From CAVQBP01 sp963723205 (GTDB lineage Bacteria > Bacteroidota > Ignavibacteria > Ignavibacteriales > Ignavibacteriaceae), in the NCBI GenBank assembly GCA_963723205.1, contig CAVRQC010000025.1:62001-126000 (forward strand): a stretch of 64,000 nt of DNA. The letters run 5' to 3'. Every line of letters starts with the position of its first letter. The stretch's first letter is position 1. Under the pieces are notes generated by a model, which worked only from the letters and a program-made list of their open reading frames with translations, ran no database searches and had not been told where the DNA came from. Of the stretch, positions 35,868-43,512 are shown one piece after another. The translations under genes were made by a program, and so were the position numbers.

Positions 35868-37156
35868 ATAAAATTAAAAATTGGCACATCATTATTTTAC
35901 TGTTATTCATTCTGATTGTTCTCAGATTCGGTATAATTATAAGATCTTATATTTTATTCTTTAAATATATTGGTATTTGTTTCTACGATATCTCAACCGC
36001 CGTTAATATTTTAGATTTTAACTCTGCAGATTTGATTTCCTCTGCTTTTTTAATAATAGTTATTCCTTTATTAATAATATTTGAGAGAACAAAAAATAAT
36101 TTATTATCGACAGGTCTAACCAGAGCAGTAAATTTTACTTCATTCACCCTAATAATTTTACTCTCATTTTTTATTTTTGCACCTTTAATAACAAATTATA
36201 ATCCGAATTTCCAAAAAGATCTTGGTGTAACAAAATTATTACCTCCTTTAAGTTCTGTAGATATTCTAACTTTGAGAAAAGACAGCTCAATAAGCAAAAA
36301 TAAAATAACATCTTTCTTGCATCTAAAAGATGAGACAGTAAAAAGTTCTTTTAATCAAAATTTGATTTTTGCCGATAGCATAAAATCAGATAATCCGGTT
36401 ATTTTTTATCAAAAAGGGAGAGTAAAAAAAATTTCAAAATCTAAATTACAGTTAACTAATAATATGCCTCTCGTCAAGAAAAAATATTTTCTGCTGGGAA
36501 CAGATGAATTTGGAAGAGATATTTTTTCACGATTAGTTTATGGAACACGTATTTCATTATTAATCGGATTTGGAGCTGTTGTTATAGCATTAATTGTTGG
36601 CATGTCACTCGGATTTTTTGCCGGTTACCCGGGAGGATTTATTGATACAATATTGAATAGATTTACTGAAGTCTTTCTTGCATTCCCAATAATTTTTTTA
36701 ATTATTCTTATACTGGCTTTATTTGGAAATTCTTTTTTTTCAGTTATGATAGTCCTAGGCTTTTCCGGTTGGATGAGCTTATTCAAAATAGTCAGAGGTG
36801 AAATTATTGCACTAAAGAAAAAGGATTTCTTTATTTCTGCACAGATGATTGGTCTTTCCCGTTTCAATTTAATGACGAAAGAAATTTTGCCGGTTATTCT
36901 TGCACCCATAATTGTAAATTTAGTTCTATTATATGGGAATGTTATTCTAGCAGAATCAGCACTAAGTTATTTAGGTTTAGGTGTTGGTAATAATTTCCCT
37001 TCCTGGGGAGCAATGATTGAGTCCGGCCAAGCATATATAGATAAAGCCTGGTGGATGATTTTTTTCCCCGGGTTAGCTCTTTTTCTTACTCTTTTTACTG
37101 CAAATAGAATCGGCAAAGAAATTAATATTCACTATAATCCCGCTGTACAATCATGA
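35864..37156 (+). CDS. Peptide ABC transporter permease (DppC/OppC-like) with an enlarged N-terminal region
   Basis: A 430-residue permease. The last 200 residues are a normal DppC domain: LLGTDEFGRDIFSRLVYG, ISLLIGFGAVV, the EAA-type QMIGLSRFNLMTKEILPVI and ESALSYLGLGVGNNFPSWGAM. In front of it are two or three additional hydrophobic segments (about residues 7-110) and a Lys-rich extracytoplasmic loop (about 115-205), about 130 residues more than usual. The start is TTG at 35864, overlapping the previous stop (TTGA), with AAGGGGAG upstream. The role of the extra part is unknown. Confidence 0.85.
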   Translation: MNKIKNWHIIILLLFILIVLRFGIIIRSYILFFKYIGICFYDISTAVNILDFNSADLISSAFLIIVIPLLIIFERTKNNLLSTGLTRAVNFTSFTLIILLSFFIFAPLITNYNPNFQKDLGVTKLLPPLSSVDILTLRKDSSISKNKITSFLHLKDETVKSSFNQNLIFADSIKSDNPVIFYQKGRVKKISKSKLQLTNNMPLVKKKYFLLGTDEFGRDIFSRLVYGTRISLLIGFGAVVIALIVGMSLGFFAGYPGGFIDTILNRFTEVFLAFPIIFLIILILALFGNSFFSVMIVLGFSGWMSLFKIVRGEIIALKKKDFFISAQMIGLSRFNLMTKEILPVILAPIIVNLVLLYGNVILAESALSYLGLGVGNNFPSWGAMIESGQAYIDKAWWMIFFPGLALFLTLFTANRIGKEINIHYNPAVQS

Positions 37157-40100
37157 TAAATGAAAGATATGTAATTAAAAATAAATTAGGTGAAGGAAGA
37201 AGCAAAGTCTTTTTATGTAATGATATCGAAAATCCTTCCGAAGATATTGCTATCAAGATTCTATCCGAGAAAGCAGATATTGCCGAGATAGATAATTTTC
37301 AAAATGAATTTATTACACTTCGAAGGTTAAAACATCCAAATATAGTACAATCAATAAATTTCGGAACTATTGTAAAGGGTGAGCTACCTGAAAAAGATAT
37401 AAAAGCCGGGAGCCATTTTTTTACCTTAGAATATTTTAACGGCAAGCCTCTGTTAGATTATGATGATATTAAAAATGAAGAGGCACTTAGAAAGATAATA
37501 ATCCAAATTTGTTCTGTTCTTTTTTATTTGCATCAATCTGATTATATCTATTATGATTTAAAACCGGAAAATATCCTGGTGAAAAAAGCTGAAGGAGAAC
37601 CTCTTGTTAAATTAATTGACTTGGGGTTTGCTGAAAAATTTAATTCTGAACATGACAAATTAAATTCAAATGAATTTGTAAGGGGTACAGCCAAATATAT
37701 TGCTCCCGAATTATTAAAAAAGGAGAAATACGATAACAGAGTAGACCTATATTCATTGGGTATTATTCTTTATAGAATTGTATATAAGAAATTTCCTTTC
37801 GAAACAAATGATGAATTAAAAATATATAAGGCTCATCTTGAAAAAGATTTTATTTTCAAAAAATCTAATTATTCAAAAGAATTAATATATGTTATAAAAA
37901 AACTTCTTGAGAAAGAACCAGGTAAAAGATATACAAATTCTTTAGAAGTAATATCTGATTTAGATTTTCCAATCAGTAATAAGCTGGTTAAAGATTGGAG
38001 TCCTGCCAAAATTTTTGTCAACAGGAAAGATGTGTTAAATATTTTAGACACATACATAAATGATAAAACCAGCAGTGAAATATTTTCAATTAAGGGATTT
38101 GAAGGGGGTGGAAAGACAGCTCTTTCCGAAGAGGTTAATTTTATTTACAAAAATGCAGTTTTAATAAAATATGATAAGTCTAAAAGCGGTTATCAATTTT
38201 TAAAATATTTTCTGAACAAAATAATATTCAATGATTTTGTTTTTCCGAACATTTCTGATGAAGTTCAAAAAAACATAGATAATATTTTTCAGAATTCCTC
38301 TATTGAATTAATTGATGAACTAAAAGGAATTTTTGCCAATATAACCCAGGTATCAAATTTCATACTAATTCTAGATGATTTTAACAACTATGATAACTTT
38401 ACCGTAGAAATGTTAAAAGATATCCTGCCGATTTTACAGGTAAATAAAATTAAAATCATTGTTATGGAAGACTCTGATTTTGATTGTGTCTCCGATTCGT
38501 TCCATAATGTGAAGGAAATAAATTTAACACCATTTACTGATGTACAGGTTTCAGAATTACTTAATAAAAGCTACAATAAATTCTTTCCTGTTAAAGAACT
38601 TAAAAAAATAATCCTGCTGTATGCAGATTTACTTCCCGGAAGTATAGAAGGATTTATAAAAGATTGCCTGCAGTTAAATATCTTTAAATATAATCCCGAA
38701 CAAATTACAATTGATGTTACAGAAGAAACTGCAAAGCTGCTTAGAAGCTCTCATGATCAGATCTACGAAGTAAGGTTAAGTGCTCTTTCAAAAAATGGAA
38801 TTGAAGCAGTAAAAATCCTTTCATTATTTGAGTTAAGTCTGAATGAAAAAATTTTATCGGATTTAACGCAATCTGATGAAAATAAGATTTCTTCAATTGT
38901 TAAAGAATTAAGAGACAATAATATATTACATAGTTCAAATATTGAGACAAAACTTCAATTTACTTCGGAAGGACTAAAAAGACATGTTTATTTAAAAATA
39001 GACAAAAAGAAAGAATATCATTTAAATGCCGGTAAAATATTAAAAAGGAATTACCCCAATTTTGATAGAAACGAACTTTCCCGCCAATTTGAGTTAGGAA
39101 AAGATTATAATACTTGTTACGAAATATTGAAGGAAGAGATGAAAGAGGCGGAAAAGGTATCTGCATTACCCTATAAAAAAGGGATATTAAAACACTTACA
39201 AAATTTACCATTAGGAGAAAAAAAACTATTTGAAATTAATTTTGAATTAAGCAAGACATTAAAAAAATTAAATGAATACAAAAATTGTATCGAATTAACT
39301 AACGAATTGTTAAGGGAAAATGCAAAAGAATTAGATTTAGTAATTCAAAAAGGTATATGTTTAATTTCATTAAGAGAGGTTGAGGAAGGGAAAGAATTAT
39401 TATTAACAGTGCTACCGCAAATAAAGGATCCAATTGTAAAGGAAGAAGTTAGACTGGAAATAGCTTATGCTGATTTTGATATGAATAATTATAAAGATGC
39501 TGAGAATATTTGCGATGAACTATTTAAAAATAAAAAAATAAAAAAGGAAATTAAAGCGAAAGTATTTAATCTATTGGCTTTAATAGAGATATATTTTAAA
39601 AATGATCTTAATGGTGCCTTAACATTTTTTAATAAAGGATTAAAGATATTTAAAGAATTAAAAATGCCATTGGAAATGGCAAAGGTTGAAGTAAATATTG
39701 GAAATATTTATAACATCCAAAACAAGCATAATGAAGCTGAATTACACTGGAACTCAGCTATCGAGATAAACAGGTCAATCGGAAATATTTTACAGGAGGC
39801 ATATACTAAAATTAATTTCGGTATATATTATTACAATAATTTTTTCTTTGAAAAAGCTATTGAACAATATAATAGAGCTTATAATATCTACTATAGCTTA
39901 GGTGATAATCATGGTGTCGGTATGGTTGCAAACAATTTGGGAGAAACTTATTTAATTATTTGCGATTATCAAAAATCTATTAATTCATTAGAAAATGCAA
40001 AGTCAATTTTGTATAATTTCCAGGTTGTTGAAGAAGAATTCGAAGTTCTATTTTTATTAGGGAAACTGTATTTTATTATTGGTGCAGAAGAAAAGTTAAA

Positions 40101-40737
40101 GAGTATTATTGATGAGTATTTAGATTTGCAAAAGGATATTGCTTTAGGAGAAAAGCATTCAAATTATCTTTATTTTTTAACATATCTTCAAAATTTTCAG
40201 CACAATAAAAAAAATAGTCTTAACATTGAGGAATTAGAAAAGATTGCAAATACATTCCTTAAATTTGAAGATGTAAATAACTTTGCCAAGGTTTATTTTC
40301 TTATAATAGAAAATTTGCTTTTCTTAGATAACATTAATGAAGCATATAACATAATTAAAAACCAGAAATTTATTGAAATATGTAAACCAAGACCGTTATT
40401 TGAAGCTGAAAGATTGTATTTATTAGGTAAAATATCCGATAAAATAGAAAATGAAACCGAAACAAATTCAGTAGATTTTTATAAAGGATCATTTGAGCTT
40501 ATTAAAGATTTAAGTATTACAGAACTTACCTGGAAAGTCCTTCTCGAATTGGCGGAATACTATTTTCAAAGAGGCAGTTACACAAAAGTTAATGAATATA
40601 TATTATATGCAAAGTCTGTGATTTCCTATATCGCAGAAAGAATTGAAGATAATCAATTACGAAAAAGTTACATTAACAGCACTGGAAGAAAAGAAGCTCT
40701 CGATAGATTAGAACATTTAGAATTAAAAGTTAAATAG
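37153..40737 (+). CDS. Ser/Thr protein kinase fused to an ATPase domain and TPR repeats
   Basis: A 1194-residue protein, with ATG overlapping the permease stop (ATGA). The kinase domain (about residues 6-275) has a Gly-rich loop KLGEGRSKVF, catalytic Lys35 (IAIKI), YYDLKPEN with Asp135 (the HRD His is replaced by Tyr) and Asp156 in DLGFAE (normally DFG), APE-equivalent APELL, so it is probably active. Next is a STAND/AAA-like NTPase with Walker A GFEGGGKT (315-322) and LILDDF as Walker B. A long C-terminal array of TPR-like helices follows (from about 640, for example ALTFFNKGLKIFKEL, AYTKINFGIYYYNN). No transmembrane segment is evident. The architecture resembles PknK/MalT-type signalling proteins. 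It is directly followed by a sigma-54 activator gene. Confidence 0.87.
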   Translation: MINERYVIKNKLGEGRSKVFLCNDIENPSEDIAIKILSEKADIAEIDNFQNEFITLRRLKHPNIVQSINFGTIVKGELPEKDIKAGSHFFTLEYFNGKPLLDYDDIKNEEALRKIIIQICSVLFYLHQSDYIYYDLKPENILVKKAEGEPLVKLIDLGFAEKFNSEHDKLNSNEFVRGTAKYIAPELLKKEKYDNRVDLYSLGIILYRIVYKKFPFETNDELKIYKAHLEKDFIFKKSNYSKELIYVIKKLLEKEPGKRYTNSLEVISDLDFPISNKLVKDWSPAKIFVNRKDVLNILDTYINDKTSSEIFSIKGFEGGGKTALSEEVNFIYKNAVLIKYDKSKSGYQFLKYFLNKIIFNDFVFPNISDEVQKNIDNIFQNSSIELIDELKGIFANITQVSNFILILDDFNNYDNFTVEMLKDILPILQVNKIKIIVMEDSDFDCVSDSFHNVKEINLTPFTDVQVSELLNKSYNKFFPVKELKKIILLYADLLPGSIEGFIKDCLQLNIFKYNPEQITIDVTEETAKLLRSSHDQIYEVRLSALSKNGIEAVKILSLFELSLNEKILSDLTQSDENKISSIVKELRDNNILHSSNIETKLQFTSEGLKRHVYLKIDKKKEYHLNAGKILKRNYPNFDRNELSRQFELGKDYNTCYEILKEEMKEAEKVSALPYKKGILKHLQNLPLGEKKLFEINFELSKTLKKLNEYKNCIELTNELLRENAKELDLVIQKGICLISLREVEEGKELLLTVLPQIKDPIVKEEVRLEIAYADFDMNNYKDAENICDELFKNKKIKKEIKAKVFNLLALIEIYFKNDLNGALTFFNKGLKIFKELKMPLEMAKVEVNIGNIYNIQNKHNEAELHWNSAIEINRSIGNILQEAYTKINFGIYYYNNFFFEKAIEQYNRAYNIYYSLGDNHGVGMVANNLGETYLIICDYQKSINSLENAKSILYNFQVVEEEFEVLFLLGKLYFIIGAEEKLKSIIDEYLDLQKDIALGEKHSNYLYFLTYLQNFQHNKKNSLNIEELEKIANTFLKFEDVNNFAKVYFLIIENLLFLDNINEAYNIIKNQKFIEICKPRPLFEAERLYLLGKISDKIENETETNSVDFYKGSFELIKDLSITELTWKVLLELAEYYFQRGSYTKVNEYILYAKSVISYIAERIEDNQLRKSYINSTGRKEALDRLEHLELKVK

Positions 40738-40739
40738 AT

Positions 40740-42113
40740 ATGGATGGTAAAATAAATATTAATTTTTTTTCGGAATCGGCGGAGGATTATAATATACTGG
40801 TTAAAGAATTTAAAAATTCAGATGTGAATGAAATAAATTTTAATCTGTCATCGTTAAAAAAATTTATTATCAATAATGATGAAATTATTATTATAAAGCT
40901 AAATAGTATTGAATCAGAAATATTAAAAAAGCTTTCAGAAAATAGAAGGGCTATAAAGAACCAGATAATATTTGTACTAAAGGAAAATAACGCATTAATT
41001 GCCAGTTATCTGGTAAAGATTGGTTTTGTTAATATATTTGTTTTACCCCAAGAATTAACAAAATTGATTACTTTTCTTAAAGATATCATAAAAAAAAGAA
41101 CTTACCTGACATCAATAGATTTTAGTGAAAATACTGAAAAATTTGATAACAGTTTTAATGATATTATTGGTTCATCGGCTGAAATAAAAAAGATAATCGA
41201 GTTTTCTAAGAAAGTTTCCGGAAATAAACACTTAAATATTTTGATTCTGGGAGAGACCGGAACAGGCAAAGGACTTCTTGCGAGGTCGATACACAACTTT
41301 ATGAATGAAAAGAAATCTCGTTTCATAGATATTGTATGTACAGCTATACCAGAAAACTTAATGGAATCAGAATTATTCGGTTATGAAAAAGGCGCATTTA
41401 CTAATGCTTTAAACCAAAAGGCTGGATTATTTGAAGCAGCAAATAACGGAACTTTATTCCTCGATGAAATTGGGGATTTAAGTATAAATATACAGACTAA
41501 ACTGTTGAGAGTAATTGACAGGAAAGTTATCCGGAGATTAGGAGGTTTGGTCGATATACCGATTAATTCAAGAATTATTTCAGCTACGAATAGAGAACTC
41601 GAACTAATGATTGAAGCAAAAATGTTCAGGCGCGATTTATACCACAGATTAAATGTAGTATCTATTGAATTACCTCCTTTAAGATTACGAACTGATGATA
41701 TTATTCCCCTTGCTTATCATTTTATAGATCATTTTAACAGAACTTTCGGCAAGGAAGTAAAAGAAATAGATAACGATTTCAAGGAATTTGCCTTAAATTA
41801 TTCATGGCCGGGAAATATAAGGGAATTTAAAAATACAATCGAAAGAGCTATTCTTTTATGCGAGGATAAAAAATTAAGGTTAAAAGATTTTCTCGACTTT
41901 AATAATGTACCAATCAATTTATCTCTTTTTCAAGAAAATTCATTGTTTTTTCCCCATATTATAAAGTTTGATTTGAATTATAAAGAAACTGATATCCATG
42001 ATTTGGGCAAACTCTATGCTAAAAAAGTACTTACCAAAATGAGAGGTAACAAGTCCAAAACTTCAAAAATTTTAGGTATTTCAAGACCTAAGCTGGATTC
42101 ATTGCTAAAATAA
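40740..42113 (+). CDS. Sigma-54 dependent transcriptional activator with receiver-like N-terminal domain
   Basis: A 457-residue enhancer-binding protein starting 2 bp after the kinase stop. The N-terminal 120 residues have a receiver-like alternation of strands and helices but lack an obvious phosphoacceptor Asp (strand IIIIKLN where a D would be expected). The AAA+ domain has Walker A GETGTGKG (Lys177), the sigma-54 loop GAFTNA at 218-223 (canonical GAFTGA), Walker B GTLFLDEIGDL and RRLGG. The C-terminal Fis-type HTH is NKSKTSKILGISRPKLD. It would activate a -24/-12 promoter from upstream sites. Its signal may come from the kinase next door, not from phosphorelay, which is inference. Confidence 0.88.
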   Translation: MDGKININFFSESAEDYNILVKEFKNSDVNEINFNLSSLKKFIINNDEIIIIKLNSIESEILKKLSENRRAIKNQIIFVLKENNALIASYLVKIGFVNIFVLPQELTKLITFLKDIIKKRTYLTSIDFSENTEKFDNSFNDIIGSSAEIKKIIEFSKKVSGNKHLNILILGETGTGKGLLARSIHNFMNEKKSRFIDIVCTAIPENLMESELFGYEKGAFTNALNQKAGLFEAANNGTLFLDEIGDLSINIQTKLLRVIDRKVIRRLGGLVDIPINSRIISATNRELELMIEAKMFRRDLYHRLNVVSIELPPLRLRTDDIIPLAYHFIDHFNRTFGKEVKEIDNDFKEFALNYSWPGNIREFKNTIERAILLCEDKKLRLKDFLDFNNVPINLSLFQENSLFFPHIIKFDLNYKETDIHDLGKLYAKKVLTKMRGNKSKTSKILGISRPKLDSLLK

Positions 42114-42459
42114 GTTGTAAAATAATTTTACATCTGTTTAATTTTTACTTATTTTTTAAGTAATTTTTACATCCATGATGACTTTTCTATTTCTCTTTGA
42201 TCACAAAGTAGATATCGCAGAATCAAATTTTTCAATTACCTATTTTTTGCTAATATAAAACATGGATGGATACGACATACTGAATATAAAAATATTTGAT
42301 TGTTGAGAAATTTTTAAATTTTTTAATAAAACACAAATAAATTTTGAAAATTGACTTTATAATTCAAGCAAGAAAACTTTTTACTAAATGTTACTTTGTG
42401 ATGTTAATTACACATTTCAAAATATTAACTTCGATATAAAAATAATTAAGTTAGAAGAA

Positions 42460-42475
42460 TGGCATAATTTCTGTC
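42460..42475 (+). promoter_or_regulatory. Weak sigma-54 like promoter candidate
   Basis: TGGCAT (42460-42465) matches the -24 element. Ten bases after the GG lies GT (42473-42474) instead of the expected GC of the -12 element. The site is about 100 bp before the repeat gene start and downstream of a sigma-54 activator gene. It is suggestive only because the -12 element is imperfect. Confidence 0.25.
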
Positions 42476-42499
42476 TCATTATGTTGCTAAGTGCTTAAA

Positions 42500-42549
42500 A
42501 AGTGTCATTTTCTACAAAATGACGAATTTCTATTTCAAGTGTCATTTTC
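42500..42549 (+). repeat. Palindrome and direct repeats in the repeat-gene leader
   Basis: AAGTGTCATTTTC occurs at 42500-42512 and again, identical, at 42537-42549. Between them GTCATTTT (42504-42511) and AAAATGAC (42516-42523) form a perfect 8-bp inverted repeat with a 4-base spacer. Depending on the start of transcription this is either an operator or an RNA hairpin in the 5' leader. Confidence 0.65.
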
Positions 42550-42578
42550 CCCCAAATACACGTGGGAGAGGGAGGACT

Positions 42579-43424
42579 ATGCGTAAATTGATCCTATCTC
42601 TGATTCTCTCAGGGGTATTGTGCATTGTGGGCTTTGCGCAAAGCCTGGATAATGTGGAGCAGGCGGTTAGATATCGTGCTAATATTAACGCTGCTACACT
42701 TAACCAACCATATTCCTCATCAATAATTGTTTCTGCTGTAGATAGCAGATCTAATTCACAATTGAGTGAACTAGGTTCCATTTACGGATGGACAAGATCT
42801 AATTCACAATTAAGTGAACTAGGTTCCATTTACGGATGGACAAGATCTAATTCACAATTGAGTGAACTAGGTTCCATTTACGGATGGACAAGATCTAATT
42901 CACAATTAAGTGAACTAGGTTCCATTTACGGATGGACAAGATCTAATTCACAATTAAGTGAACTAGGTTCCATTTACGGATGGACAAGATCTAATTCACA
43001 ATTAAGTGAACTAGGTTCCATTTACGGATGGACAAGATCTAATTCACAATTGAGTGAACTAGGTTCCATTTACGGATGGACAAGATCTAATTCACAATTA
43101 AGTGAACTAGGTTCCATTTACGGATGGACAAGATCTAATTCACAATTAAGTGAACTAGGTTCCATTTACGGATGGACAAGATCTAATTCACAATTGAGTG
43201 AACTAGGTTCCATTTACGGATGGACAAGATCTAATTCACAATTGAGTGAACTAGGTTCCATTTACGGATGGACAAGATCTAATTCACAATTGAGTGAACT
43301 AGGTTCCATTTACGGATGGACAAGATCTAATTCACAATTGAGTGAACTAGGTTCCATTTACGGATGGACAAGATCTAATTCACAATTGAGTGAACTAGGT
43401 TCCATTTACGGATGGACAAGATAG
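42579..43424 (+). CDS. Secreted protein of fourteen identical 16-residue repeats, unknown function
   Basis: The preferred start is the ATG at 42579, preceded by GGGAGG; the in-frame ATG at 42519 would sit in a palindrome and spoil the signal peptide. The 281-residue product has a signal peptide (MRKLILSLIL..., to about Ala20). A 37-residue segment follows, ending SAVDSR, then exactly 14 copies of SNSQLSELGSIYGWTR (residues 58-281) up to the stop. The last residue of every unit is Arg, and Arg also precedes the first unit, so Arg-specific cleavage would give 14 identical peptides. I know no family with this unit; Ser/Asn/Gln/Gly content is also compatible with an amyloid-like or fibre protein. 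The 5' part is less AT-rich than neighbours. Upstream is a sigma-54 activator; downstream, past a hairpin, a secreted metallopeptidase. Confidence 0.85.
   Translation: MRKLILSLILSGVLCIVGFAQSLDNVEQAVRYRANINAATLNQPYSSSIIVSAVDSRSNSQLSELGSIYGWTRSNSQLSELGSIYGWTRSNSQLSELGSIYGWTRSNSQLSELGSIYGWTRSNSQLSELGSIYGWTRSNSQLSELGSIYGWTRSNSQLSELGSIYGWTRSNSQLSELGSIYGWTRSNSQLSELGSIYGWTRSNSQLSELGSIYGWTRSNSQLSELGSIYGWTRSNSQLSELGSIYGWTRSNSQLSELGSIYGWTRSNSQLSELGSIYGWTR
42750..43421 (+). repeat. Tandem array, 14 x 48 bp
   Basis: The 672-bp array consists of 14 direct copies of a 48-bp unit without spacers. The only variable base is the third position of one Leu codon (TTG or TTA), giving the order G A G A A A G A A G G G G G. 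Each unit contains AGATCT at its boundary. The array is in frame throughout, so copy-number changes would preserve the frame. Confidence 0.97.
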
Positions 43425-43477
43425 ATTAATTGGTTGGTGAGATAGTTATTTAATTAATTATCTTGTAATAATTCTAT

Positions 43478-43510
43478 AAAGCCTTTAATTTTAAATTAAA
43501 GGCTTTTTTA
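43478..43510 (+). terminator. Strong hairpin terminator or attenuator before the metallopeptidase gene
   Basis: AAAGCCTTTAATTT pairs with the following AAATTAAAGGCTTT (29-bp palindromic region 43478-43506) and is followed by T-rich sequence. It ends 2 bp before the TTG start of the next gene. The AAAGG in its right arm is the best candidate Shine-Dalgarno for that gene. It can therefore terminate the repeat-gene transcript and, on read-through, hide the ribosome site. Confidence 0.8.
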
Positions 43511-43512
43511 TT

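Larger units (their letters stand above)
42114..42578 (+). promoter_or_regulatory. 465-bp control region upstream of the repeat-protein gene
   Basis: The stretch has no gene. It contains separated inverted arms CATCCATG (42170-42177) and CATGGATG (42261-42268), two TTTTACATC-like words near 42126 and 42164, a -24/-12-like site (42460-42475), a palindrome (42504-42523) and two AAGTGTCATTTTC repeats (42500-42512, 42537-42549). The end, from about 42550 on, becomes clearly richer in G and C. Distal inverted arms could be activator sites, but this is by eye only. Confidence 0.5.

Noticed and set aside
42519..42578. ATG at 42519 as the start of the repeat protein
   Set aside because: It lies within a palindrome, has no ribosome site, and adds a 20-residue tail before a normal signal peptide; the ATG at 42579 follows GGGAGG.
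42750..43421. The 48-bp direct repeats as a CRISPR array
   Set aside because: Units abut with no unique spacers, they are in frame inside a coding sequence with a signal peptide, and no cas genes are near.
42579..43424. CsgA-type curli subunit
   Set aside because: The unit lacks the S-x5-Q-x-G-x2-N pattern and its length differs (16 against 20-23 residues); no csg genes are present. A different amyloid is still possible.
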